From assembly GCA_910577515.1 (NCBI GenBank), contig CAJTLW010000002.1, positions 248,001-312,000 of the forward strand: a stretch of 64,000 nt of DNA, given 5' to 3'. Below the pieces are notes generated by a model, which searched no databases, had not been told where the DNA came from, and was given only the letters and a program-made list of their open reading frames with translations. Shown here one piece after another: positions 18,061 to 26,124 of this stretch. The position numbers and the translations under genes were made by a program. This DNA comes from an uncultured Vampirovibrio sp. Lineage in GTDB: Bacteria > Cyanobacteriota > Vampirovibrionia > Gastranaerophilales > Gastranaerophilaceae. Within the stretch, counting starts at the first letter, position 1; each line of letters starts with the position of its first letter.

Positions 18061-18624
18061 TTATTTTTTAGATGTTAAATATTTTTTTGCACCATTAAAC
18101 ATAGCATCTAAAAGTTCTTTATTATTTGTTGTGTCAAAATTGTTATCTTCTAAATATTCACTGAATACATTTTTCCAAAGTTCAAATAAATCATTCTCTT
18201 TAATGTTTAATATATCGCCTATTTTTTTAAACTCTGAAAAATCAATATATAAAGGCTTTGCACCTCTTAAGATATCAACAGTTTGCAATCTTTTCTTTCT
18301 TTCAAACTTTTTCAAAAATTCAACCGTAGAAAGCTTATTTTTCTTCATATAATCTTTTAAAGTTTCAAGATTTTTATTATAAGGCACAGGGTCTGATGAT
18401 ATTACATATTCATCAAATTCTTCTGGCATAATATCCATAACAGTTGCTATCCTTTCAAGAGTTGTTGTACGTGTTGAGAAAGGAATAGCATCGTCGATAA
18501 GGTTATATACATAAGAAAGAGTTACCCCTATCATTTGTGCGAAATCTTTTTTGTGTATTTTATTTTTTTCTAAAAAATCAAATACTTTTTTTGAACTTTG
18601 TTGTTTATTTTTTTTATCCTGCAT
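18061..18624 (-). CDS. HTH (XRE-like) regulator, 187 aa
   Basis: A cytosolic protein with an N-terminal helix-turn-helix at about 15-75: FDFLEKNKIHKKDFAQMIGV then LSYVYNLIDDAIPFS and TLERIATVMDIMPEEFDEYV. A second, weaker HTH-like half (residues 90-150, LKDYMKKNKLSTVEFLKKFE to LNIKENDLFELWKNV) looks like a degenerate repeat of the same fold. The start MQDKKNK is chosen because AGGAG lies 8 bases upstream; a longer frame to 18660 lacks one. It heads a minus-strand run with the LysM protein, the symporter and the BioF-type gene. TTATTAGTAT occurs 39 bases upstream of its start. Confidence 0.75.
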   Translation of the reverse strand: MQDKKNKQQSSKKVFDFLEKNKIHKKDFAQMIGVTLSYVYNLIDDAIPFSTRTTTLERIATVMDIMPEEFDEYVISSDPVPYNKNLETLKDYMKKNKLSTVEFLKKFERKKRLQTVDILRGAKPLYIDFSEFKKIGDILNIKENDLFELWKNVFSEYLEDNNFDTTNNKELLDAMFNGAKKYLTSKK

Positions 18625-18770
18625 GGCTTTGCTCCTGATTTTTATGTTATTATGTATCACGGTTATTAGTATGTTTAACTTTTACTTAACTTTTTTTGTA
18701 TACCTTGTTTAACTAAATACAAGATTAATTTGTTTCACATTACAAATACTAAAGAAAGAGGTATTAGCCT

Positions 18771-19325
18771 ATGAAAGCTATTATCGGGCTTGGAAACCCT
18801 GAAACTAAATATAATTTTACCAGACATAATATAGGCTTTATGGTCTTAGACCGCATTCTCCTCTCTTACAATATCAAATTAACCGAAAAATTCAAATCTT
18901 TTTTTGCAAAAAAAGATGACCTGATTTTTCTTATGCCCCTTACATATATGAATTTATCCGGTGAAGCGGTAATTCAAATTGTTAATTTTTATAAACTTGA
19001 ACCTAAAGATTTACTTGTAATCTATGATGACATAAGCCTTGATGTTGGTACCTTGCGGTTTAGAAAAAATGGTTCCGACGGTGGACACAACGGTATTAAA
19101 TCAATTATAAAGCACCTTTCTAGCAAGGATTTTAACAGGTTAAAAGTAGGGGTTGGGCCATACAAGGGTGATATTGATTTGGCAAATTTTGTGTTGCAAA
19201 AGTTTACAAAAGATGAGAATGAAATATTTAATCAAGTGGCAACAATTGCATCACAGGCTGCTATTGATTGGACAAACACTGATTTTGAACATCTGCAGTC
19301 TAAATATAATAAAAACTGGCTCTAG
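18771..19325 (+). CDS. pth: Peptidyl-tRNA hydrolase
   Basis: Pth releases tRNA from peptidyl-tRNAs dropped by stalled ribosomes. The 184-residue protein has the family start IIGLGNPETKYNFTRHNIGF with catalytic H19 and N9, the DDISLDVG segment with D91, and GSDGGHNGIKSI. Length is normal for the family. A purine-rich AAAGAAAGAGG lies upstream of the ATG. It is divergent from the HTH gene and 39 bases upstream of a secreted-protein gene on the same strand. Confidence 0.96.
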   Translation: MKAIIGLGNPETKYNFTRHNIGFMVLDRILLSYNIKLTEKFKSFFAKKDDLIFLMPLTYMNLSGEAVIQIVNFYKLEPKDLLVIYDDISLDVGTLRFRKNGSDGGHNGIKSIIKHLSSKDFNRLKVGVGPYKGDIDLANFVLQKFTKDENEIFNQVATIASQAAIDWTNTDFEHLQSKYNKNWL

Positions 19326-19364
19326 TTTATTGGTTTTTTGAATAAAAAAAGTATAATTATAAAT

Positions 19365-20219
19365 ATGAGAATAACTGGGTTTAAGAATATTTTTTGTATA
19401 TTTTTTACCATGTTTCTTTTTGCGGGTATGGTTTCGGCAGAAGAAATGGCGCTTGATATGCCTGATTTTCATCAAATAAAAAATTCCACAAAAGAGTTTT
19501 TCAAAAAAGGAAAAGATAAAGCGGTTGAAATTAAAAATAAAGGGGTTGAAAAATTTGATGAGGCTAAAGAAAAAGCCGGAAATAAGGTGATACAAAAAAC
19601 AGGTACCCCGACAGGCGGCACCCCGAAAGGTCTGACAAGAAAAGAAAAAGAAGAATTAATTTTAAAATATCAGGATAACGGCTATTATGGCACATTGCCA
19701 AATATTGAAAGAGAATTTGACTATATTAAACAAAAAAGCAAAAAAACAACTCCTAATGGCAAATATAAAGACGGCTTTTTTATAGAAGAAGATCTAAAGA
19801 AGGCACCTCTTGATGATGAACTTTTTTTAGATGTGATTTTAAAGAAAGAAAAAGATACTAAATTTACCAAAGACATACTTAAAATAATACCTCTTTTGAA
19901 TAATTTCAAAAATTGCATTGAAAACAATTGCGATATACAAAAATTTAATGCAAATGTAAACCTTGTCGATTTATATGCAAGACGCCTTGAAAAAGATTAT
20001 GCATCAACCCCTGATAGCCAAAGCGAAGGCTTTTATCTTGTTCAAAATTTAGCCTACCTTGCAAAATTGCAGGGAAATTTAAAATATGAAGCTAATTTTT
20101 ATTCAAAATATATGCCCCTTGATGGCACAGTTTATTCAAAAGAAAATGTTGAAAAGAAAGATTATGAACTTTTAATAGAGCTTTCTAAAACAATTTTTAC
20201 ATTGGAACAATTAAAATAA
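19365..20219 (+). CDS. Secreted protein of unknown function
   Basis: A 284-residue exported protein. The Sec signal is clear (MRITGFKNIFCIFFTMFLFA, cut after VSA). A lysine/glutamate-rich helical stretch follows (FKKGKDKAVEIKNKGVEKFD), then a soluble domain with two cysteines (NCIENNCDIQ) and a C-terminal helical part. I recognise no family. A TTG nine codons upstream is in frame, but the ATG gives a better signal peptide. TATAAT at 19349-19354 lies only 10 bases before the ATG, so a leaderless or very short-leader transcript is possible. It is followed by another exported-protein gene. Confidence 0.7.
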   Translation: MRITGFKNIFCIFFTMFLFAGMVSAEEMALDMPDFHQIKNSTKEFFKKGKDKAVEIKNKGVEKFDEAKEKAGNKVIQKTGTPTGGTPKGLTRKEKEELILKYQDNGYYGTLPNIEREFDYIKQKSKKTTPNGKYKDGFFIEEDLKKAPLDDELFLDVILKKEKDTKFTKDILKIIPLLNNFKNCIENNCDIQKFNANVNLVDLYARRLEKDYASTPDSQSEGFYLVQNLAYLAKLQGNLKYEANFYSKYMPLDGTVYSKENVEKKDYELLIELSKTIFTLEQLK

Positions 20220-20311
20220 TAGCCTTATTTAAGAGTGCAGGGCTAATGAAAAAAATAAACCTTTAGGATATCCTTCATTTTGAAAAATATATCTTTAAAA
20301 GGAAAATTTTT

Positions 20312-21061
20312 ATGAAAAAAGCCTTGTTAGTTTTTACAATGCTGCTATTTGCACAGTATGCACATTCTGAAATTGTGATTGATAAACTTGAAGACCCTGA
20401 ATATTTAAATGGTCCGAAAACTTCTTATAATACTTATACACCTTTTCATAACACAGCTACCACAACAAAAAGAACATATAACCTAAACAGCGGGCAATTA
20501 AGCAAGGTTGAAAGAAAAGTTTTTGGCCGCACTTATGTAGGCGATGATGCTACAAATAGATTACAAAGGCTAGAATCAAGTGTATTTGGCGCTGTTCAAA
20601 GCGGCAATGAAAGAAGCCGCCTTACAAAGCTTTCAAGCGCAACACAGGGATATTCAAATAAATACCCGCAATATAGTGCATACAACGGCTACAACAATTA
20701 TTACAACAATGGCTATTATAACAATTATTACAATCCAAATAATCCTTATTATAATAGGTATACGCCTTATAGACCTTACGCAAGGCCTACAATCAGAAAC
20801 ATAATAAGAAATATAAGAAGCGGTTCCTTAACAGGCTATACTCCGCCTGTGAACACTTATTATAATCAGTATCCTCAAAATTCGTATTATAATTTTCCTT
20901 CTCAGAATGGCTATTATACATCAACCACGGGAAATGGAACGCAATTTACGGATTTATTTTCAAATGGTCAGTCTGGCTCTGAAACCTATTATGATGACGG
21001 GCGATACAGAAAAAATTTAAGTTCAACATCAGGCGGCTGCGGGGTTAAAGTCATCTATTAA
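20312..21061 (+). CDS. Exported Asn/Tyr-rich protein with two VFG motifs
   Basis: A 249-residue protein with a Sec signal (MKKALLVFTMLLFAQYAHS). Residues 62-100 hold two units of a repeated pattern: LSKVERKVFGRTYVGDD and LQRLESSVFGAVQSGNE, i.e. [LR]xx[LV]E..VFG. From memory, this occurs in exported proteins of Cyanobacteria and their non-photosynthetic relatives. Residues about 115-205 are extremely rich in Asn and Tyr (YNNYYNNGYYNNYYNPNNPY), a low-complexity, probably sticky surface segment, and the tail contains GGCGVKVIY. AAAGGA precedes the ATG and a strong hairpin terminator follows the stop. Confidence 0.75.
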   Translation: MKKALLVFTMLLFAQYAHSEIVIDKLEDPEYLNGPKTSYNTYTPFHNTATTTKRTYNLNSGQLSKVERKVFGRTYVGDDATNRLQRLESSVFGAVQSGNERSRLTKLSSATQGYSNKYPQYSAYNGYNNYYNNGYYNNYYNPNNPYYNRYTPYRPYARPTIRNIIRNIRSGSLTGYTPPVNTYYNQYPQNSYYNFPSQNGYYTSTTGNGTQFTDLFSNGQSGSETYYDDGRYRKNLSSTSGGCGVKVIY

Positions 21062-21065
21062 TATA

Positions 21066-21093
21066 AAAAAAGGAGGTTTGAAACCTCCTTTTT
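21066..21093. terminator. Bidirectional intrinsic terminator
   Basis: AAAAAGGAGGTTT-G-AAACCTCCTTTTT, a perfect 12-13 bp stem flanked by A and T runs, lies between the convergent genes ending at 21061 (plus) and 21096 (minus) and can serve both. Confidence 0.92.
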
Positions 21094-21095
21094 AT

Positions 21096-22250
21096 TTAAA
21101 TTTTATCCATCCAATCATGGGAGAATTCATACATTCCAGGTGTATACCGGCTTTGGGAACCTGTCGCTGTCGTATTCATTTTCCCGAGCTGAACCATATC
21201 ATAGTTTGAAACCTCATTTGTTTTTTGAAGTTCGTAAGCTGCAGGTGTCGTTAAAGCGCCAAAGCCTGATTGGTACCCTGAATCTTTAGCAAATTTTGTA
21301 TACTTTCCGGGTAGTTTTGATGCTGCTTTTGCAGTTTTTGTAGCCGACGGTATTGTTTTTGCAGTTTTCATTTGCGAAATTTTACCTGCAGTTTTTGTTA
21401 CTCCGGTTTTAGCGCTGCCTATAACGCCTTCTTTACCTATATTTGCTTTTACTTTTGTATATGCTTGAGTACCTTTGTAACCAAGATGACCTTCGCCTGT
21501 ATTGATTTTTAATTTACCATTAACCTTTGTTAATCCTCTGCCGCCTGAAACTGTGTCTTCTGCAAAGGCTTTCACTGTATTTTTACCATTTTCAATTGCA
21601 CCTTTAACGCCCGTTTCTCCGCTTTTTGTAAGCTGGCTCATAGAAGAATTCGGTGTTGCCTTCATAGCTTTTACGCCCGCTTTTACACCAACTGCCGAAA
21701 TACCTACCTGAAGCCCTGCTGCGCCTAAATCTTGGAATGCTGCTTTAGCTTCGGCATCTGTTCCATTTGGGTTATTATATAATTCAACAGCTTTTCCTAC
21801 CGCTTTTGCGCCCGAAACAACGCCTGTTACAACACCTGCAACACCAAGCCCTACTGCTAAAGGCGGGAATAATGAACAAGCAACAATTGTTCCTGCAGTT
21901 AAAAGAAGCTTTTTAGGGTCAGTTGCAATTCCAACCACAGTATTCACTATAGATTTTCCGGCTCCTTTTGCCATCTGAAGCAGTGCCGTTCCAAACCCTA
22001 TGCGTCCGTCATCCTCACCGTCGCTGCATTTATCGGAAAAGGCATCGCCGGTTTCAGCAGGTGTTGTATTATTAGCATCGGTTGATGAAGCGCTTACCTG
22101 CAAATTGTCACCTACTTTGCCTGCGTTTGAATTTTCAAACATCCAATCTGGCGCATATTCATAGCTTGAATTCACCTGATTTTGACTTTTTTGTGCTTGT
22201 TTTTGCTTTGCAATTTCAGCGGGGGAGGCTGATGTGATTGAATTTAACAT
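21096..22250 (-). CDS. Gly/Ala-rich hydrophobic protein with DGEDDG loop (paralogue A)
   Basis: A 384-residue protein of unknown function, paralogous to the next gene upstream (22464-23390). Shared blocks are a C.DG.DDG loop (residues 75-82, a possible calcium site of EF-hand type), then KGAGKSIVNTVVG, a Gly/Ala/Val hydrophobic region of about 60 residues (LLLTAGTIVACSLFPPLAVG), and GTDAEAKAAFQDLGAAGLQV with SAVGVKAGVKAMKA. The C-terminal half is lysine/threonine/glycine-rich and specific to this copy. There is no Sec signal, and the first 60 residues are Gln/Ser/Asn-rich and look disordered. The hydrophobic block resembles membrane-inserting glycine-zipper segments. AGAGAGAAA precedes the start. 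Confidence 0.75.
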   Translation of the reverse strand: MLNSITSASPAEIAKQKQAQKSQNQVNSSYEYAPDWMFENSNAGKVGDNLQVSASSTDANNTTPAETGDAFSDKCSDGEDDGRIGFGTALLQMAKGAGKSIVNTVVGIATDPKKLLLTAGTIVACSLFPPLAVGLGVAGVVTGVVSGAKAVGKAVELYNNPNGTDAEAKAAFQDLGAAGLQVGISAVGVKAGVKAMKATPNSSMSQLTKSGETGVKGAIENGKNTVKAFAEDTVSGGRGLTKVNGKLKINTGEGHLGYKGTQAYTKVKANIGKEGVIGSAKTGVTKTAGKISQMKTAKTIPSATKTAKAASKLPGKYTKFAKDSGYQSGFGALTTPAAYELQKTNEVSNYDMVQLGKMNTTATGSQSRYTPGMYEFSHDWMDKI

Positions 22251-22421
22251 AAACTTTTTCTCTCTTCTTTAATAAGGTAAACAGGGTTAATAAGTTGTGT
22301 GCAAAGTTTTTCTCTGCGCTTTTTAAATATCTCTCTTGTATATATAAAGTATATTTACATTCAAAAATTGCCTTTTTTAACGTAACTTTATCTGCTTTTG
22401 TTAAATTTTCTTAACACAAAC

Positions 22422-22446
22422 AAACCCCCGTTAATTACGGGGGTTT
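22422..22446. terminator. Intrinsic terminator of paralogue B
   Basis: AAACCCCCGT-TAATT-ACGGGGGTTT, a perfect 10-bp stem immediately after the stop of the gene at 22464 (minus strand), followed on that strand by a T-rich stretch. It separates transcription of the two tandem paralogues. Confidence 0.8.
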
Positions 22447-22463
22447 GAACTAAATATATTAAC

Positions 22464-23390
22464 TTAAAGGTTTTTTGGAGCTATTCCATGTACTTTGGTG
22501 TAATTCTCTATGTATTGCTGTAAGAAGTTAGTTCCATGATTTTTGTCCCAACGTTTTAAGCTGCGTGTATTTTGTGTTGTTAATTTGCTTGTGCCACTGA
22601 TATCAACTTTTTTGCCACCAAATATTTTAACGGTAGAGGTTTCTGACGCATCAGCTGTCGGTTTCCCTGTTCCCCCATGTGTATCTGTCACAGTTGGTTC
22701 TGTATTCTCTGGGGTTTCCGTTGTTGTGCTGGATTTGGTTTTGCTTGTTAATTTTCCAAATGCATCTTTTGTATCATCTTTGAATGCTTTTACCTTATCG
22801 CCAAATTTAGCTCCTTTTTCAAGTTTTGCCATTTCGCCGCCTCTGGCTTTCATGGTTTTTACCCCGCCTGCAACTGCTACTGCTGAAAGCCCTGAGGTTA
22901 GTATGCCGGAGCCTACTCCTTCAAGTGCGGCTTTAGCTTCGCCGTCGGTGCCTTCGCCTGAATTTGCAATTTCACTTGCTTTTGCAAGGCCGCTTCCGAT
23001 GTCAAATAATCCTTTACCGATACCAATTGTACCGCCTATAACTGCAAGCGGAGCGCCAATAGGTGTAGCACAAAGTGCAGCACCGGCTACCACGGCAATT
23101 GCAGGTAAAAAGTTTCCTTTGGCGACCTCTGTAAATGGCATTTTTACCATATTTATTAAGGATTTCCCGATACCTTTGCCTACGCTTTCAATGGCTTCGC
23201 CTGTGCTTAGTTTTCCATCATCTTTGCCATCTGTACAAACGTAATCCATATCAACGGTCGCCTTGCTGCCGGTTTCCTGCTCTTGATATATAGAAACATT
23301 TTCTCCATCATTTCCGGAAGATGAAACTATATTTTTTGCCTGAGCATAGTACGAAGGCTTATAGCTGGCATCAATGGCGTTTGTAGACAT
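22464..23390 (-). CDS. Gly/Ala-rich hydrophobic protein with DGKDDG loop (paralogue B)
   Basis: A 308-residue sister of the 21096-22250 product. It has the same order of blocks: a disordered N-terminus, CTDGKDDGKLSTGEAIES (a good DxxDDGxxxxxE calcium-loop candidate), KGIGKSLINMVK, a 70-residue Gly/Ala-rich hydrophobic region (LPAIAVVAGAALCATPIGAP), GTDGEAKAALEGVGSGILTS, SAVAVAGGVKTMKA, then a Lys/Thr/Ser-rich tail. No Sec signal. AGGAG lies 9 bases before the ATG. Each copy has its own promoter space and terminator, so they are separate transcription units despite being tandem. Confidence 0.75.
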   Translation of the reverse strand: MSTNAIDASYKPSYYAQAKNIVSSSGNDGENVSIYQEQETGSKATVDMDYVCTDGKDDGKLSTGEAIESVGKGIGKSLINMVKMPFTEVAKGNFLPAIAVVAGAALCATPIGAPLAVIGGTIGIGKGLFDIGSGLAKASEIANSGEGTDGEAKAALEGVGSGILTSGLSAVAVAGGVKTMKARGGEMAKLEKGAKFGDKVKAFKDDTKDAFGKLTSKTKSSTTTETPENTEPTVTDTHGGTGKPTADASETSTVKIFGGKKVDISGTSKLTTQNTRSLKRWDKNHGTNFLQQYIENYTKVHGIAPKNL

Positions 23391-23589
23391 AGTATTTCTC
23401 TCCTAAAATATGTGTTTAAGATTATATAATTTCGCTCTTATGCATTAATAAAGTTTTTTTATTTATAATAATTGCTTAAAATGTATATAAAATTTATTGC
23501 AAGGTTTGCCGTGTCTGTTCTTTGTAAGTTAACAATTCTTAATATTTATTAAATATTTTTCATATTATAATTTTTTCTATAAAACTGTT

Positions 23590-26124
23590 ATGGAAAATAG
23601 AATTTCAACTTTAGCGCTGATTACGATCTTTTATACAATTGGTTTGAGTGCTTTTTATGCAGACTGCCATACCCTTTTTACTTGTTCTGTTGCAGCGGTT
23701 TTATTTTTCTTGTGTATCAGGTCAAAATTAAAACCTGGTCTCTGTATTATTTTGAATTTAATTTTTATTTTTGGTTTTTACAATGCAAAATTTCACAATA
23801 AAGAATTTGATACGCTTTCTGCCATAAATTCTGCAAATAACGTAATTGTAAGGGGAAGGGTGTATTCCATTCCAAGTGTTGCAAAGGAAAAGAAAACCGC
23901 CAAATTTTTCCTCGGCGCATATAAGGTAAAAATGTTTGATGAAGATTTTGCCCCGAATGATACAAAAATTCTTGTTTCAATTCAAAATGATGATGAAAAA
24001 TATAATGATATTAAAATCGGTGATGTTGTTGAAATAAAGGGTAATTTAAGAAGCCCGAAAAGTGCTTCAAATCCAAGCGAGTTTGATTATAAAAAATATC
24101 TGAAAAATAAAGATACATTTGTAATTCTTTATTCAAACAACAAAGAGTTTAAAATTTTAAACCATCCGGATATTAAAAATGCCAAAAATAAGCCAAAAGA
24201 GCTTTGGTGGAGTATTTTGCAAGGGCTTGATATAACGCGGGATAAAATAATTTCTAAACACGGCAAATATATAAAAAGCCCTAATCTTGAGGTATTGGGC
24301 GGCATTGTCTTTGGAGATGACGCAGTAAACCCGCCGGATGCTGTTAAACAATCTTTTATAAATTCAGGGCTGCTCCATCTTTTGGCAGCTTCCGGCTTGA
24401 ATGTTGCACTGATTTTTACTATCTGGTGGGTATTAAGCGGATTTTTAAATTTTTCATACAATGTACGCCTTGCGGCAGGTATAGGAATTATTTTGATTTA
24501 TACCTTTATGACAGGGTTTCCACCCTCTATTTTAAGGGCGTCTATTATGCTTATTATAATTTTAATTGGCAAATTAATGTTTAAGGCGGCAGATAATTTT
24601 GTTTTAATATTCTTTACAGGTTTTATTATGCTTCTTTTTAACCCAAAACTCTTAAATGATGTAGGTTTTGAGCTTTCATTTTTAGTCACGGGCGGCCTTA
24701 TCACCTGTATTGAACCTGTTTGCAGTAAAATAAAGCATATTGATAAAGCTTATAAAAAATATTTTTATAAAAAGTTTTCTTCAAAAGATGCAGGTTTTTG
24801 GGCAGATTTTTGGGGTACAAAATTTATTCTTGCTTTTATATTTATATTTTCACCAATTTCAATTTTAGGAATGGTTTTGGTGCCTTTTGTTGCACAGCTT
24901 TGGGCAGCACCATTGCAGATGTATTATTTTAACACCTTTACTCCATACAGTGTCTTTGCAAATATTGCAGTTTTACCATTTATAGGCATTATAAGTTTTA
25001 TTGGTTTTGCAAGTTCAATCATAGGGTTAATACCTGTTTTGGGTGATTTTATCATAAAAATTTCAAGCTATATCCTAAATCCTTTGATAACGGGGCTTTT
25101 ATATGTTTCAGAATTTTTCTCAAAACTTCCTTCTTCTGTTATAAAAATGCCTTCAGGGCAAGTGTTTCAAATTGTTTTATACTATTTTATAATTCTTGCC
25201 TTTATTCAATGTATAATTTTCAATTTTAAAAAACGGAAGGCAAATATTGTTTTTGCAGCCCTTCTTTTTTGCCTTTTGAGTTCAATTTTCTTTAGTGCGG
25301 CAAAACAGGTACTGAATAATAATTATGAAATAATTGTATTTGATGTAGGCAATGCAGATAATTTTTTACTCAAAACGCCAAAAAATAAATATATTATGAT
25401 TGATGCTGCAAAATTGCCCTATCGCGGGGTTTCAGGTGCAAAAAGGGTAACGCTTGAATACCTTTATGATAAAAATATAAGAACACTTGAATATTTAATT
25501 ATAACGCACTTTGATAATGACCATTCAGGCGGTGTTGTTGATATTTTGAAAAATATCAAGGTTAAAAATGTAATTGTGCAAAGAACCACTTGTGATACGG
25601 TAAATTCCTGCTCAATATTTGATTATATGAATAAAAATAATGTAAAATACTCTGTTGCGCAAGATGATAAGGTCATTTTCAAAGAAAAAGAGCTTGAAAT
25701 TAAAACTTTTGTGCCGGATAATCCAAAAATTAAAAAAGAAGATGATAATGAAAATTCTGTTATTACGCTTGCAGATTACAAAGGCCATAAAACGCTTTTT
25801 ATGGGAGATGGCGGTATAAAAGCGTTTAATGCAATAAAAGACGACACACTAAAGGATATAGATATTTTAAAAGTGGGTCATCATGGGGCAAAAAATGTTG
25901 TAAATAAAGAGATTATGCAATATTTGAAGCCAAAATATTCAATAATTTCAACCGGTCTAAATCATTACGGTCACCCGAACATTGAAACTTTAAAGCTTCT
26001 TGAAAATGCCGGTAGTAAAATATATTCAACAAAAGATAATGGTGCAATAAAATTTTCATTTGATAAAAACGGTGTCATAAAAATTTTCACATTTTTTGAA
26101 AAAGATAAAAAATTTAAATTCTAA
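23590..26124 (+). CDS. comEC: DNA uptake channel ComEC/Rec2
   Basis: ComEC carries single-stranded DNA across the inner membrane during transformation. The 844-residue protein has the full layout: N-terminal membrane helices, an OB-like DUF4131 domain (about 60-190), the Competence membrane domain (about 220-520, with GLLHLLAASGLNVALIFTIW) and a C-terminal metallo-beta-lactamase domain (about 575-830). The metal motif THFDNDHSGG and the later KVGHHGAKN are intact, so the nuclease-like domain should bind metal. With the prepilin-like gene elsewhere in the window, this hints at natural competence. The gene overlaps the convergent helicase gene by 4 bases. Confidence 0.95.
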   Translation: MENRISTLALITIFYTIGLSAFYADCHTLFTCSVAAVLFFLCIRSKLKPGLCIILNLIFIFGFYNAKFHNKEFDTLSAINSANNVIVRGRVYSIPSVAKEKKTAKFFLGAYKVKMFDEDFAPNDTKILVSIQNDDEKYNDIKIGDVVEIKGNLRSPKSASNPSEFDYKKYLKNKDTFVILYSNNKEFKILNHPDIKNAKNKPKELWWSILQGLDITRDKIISKHGKYIKSPNLEVLGGIVFGDDAVNPPDAVKQSFINSGLLHLLAASGLNVALIFTIWWVLSGFLNFSYNVRLAAGIGIILIYTFMTGFPPSILRASIMLIIILIGKLMFKAADNFVLIFFTGFIMLLFNPKLLNDVGFELSFLVTGGLITCIEPVCSKIKHIDKAYKKYFYKKFSSKDAGFWADFWGTKFILAFIFIFSPISILGMVLVPFVAQLWAAPLQMYYFNTFTPYSVFANIAVLPFIGIISFIGFASSIIGLIPVLGDFIIKISSYILNPLITGLLYVSEFFSKLPSSVIKMPSGQVFQIVLYYFIILAFIQCIIFNFKKRKANIVFAALLFCLLSSIFFSAAKQVLNNNYEIIVFDVGNADNFLLKTPKNKYIMIDAAKLPYRGVSGAKRVTLEYLYDKNIRTLEYLIITHFDNDHSGGVVDILKNIKVKNVIVQRTTCDTVNSCSIFDYMNKNNVKYSVAQDDKVIFKEKELEIKTFVPDNPKIKKEDDNENSVITLADYKGHKTLFMGDGGIKAFNAIKDDTLKDIDILKVGHHGAKNVVNKEIMQYLKPKYSIISTGLNHYGHPNIETLKLLENAGSKIYSTKDNGAIKFSFDKNGVIKIFTFFEKDKKFKF

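Noticed and set aside
22337..22357. TATATAAAGTATATTTAC, near-identical to a stretch at 39889-39906
   Set aside because: The two copies face opposite ways relative to their genes and are simple AT sequence; likely chance.
22543..23244. Long plus-strand open frame opposite paralogue B
   Set aside because: Antisense to a Gly/Ala-rich gene with ribosome-binding site and terminator; the antisense product is a Pro/Ser/Val-rich shadow.
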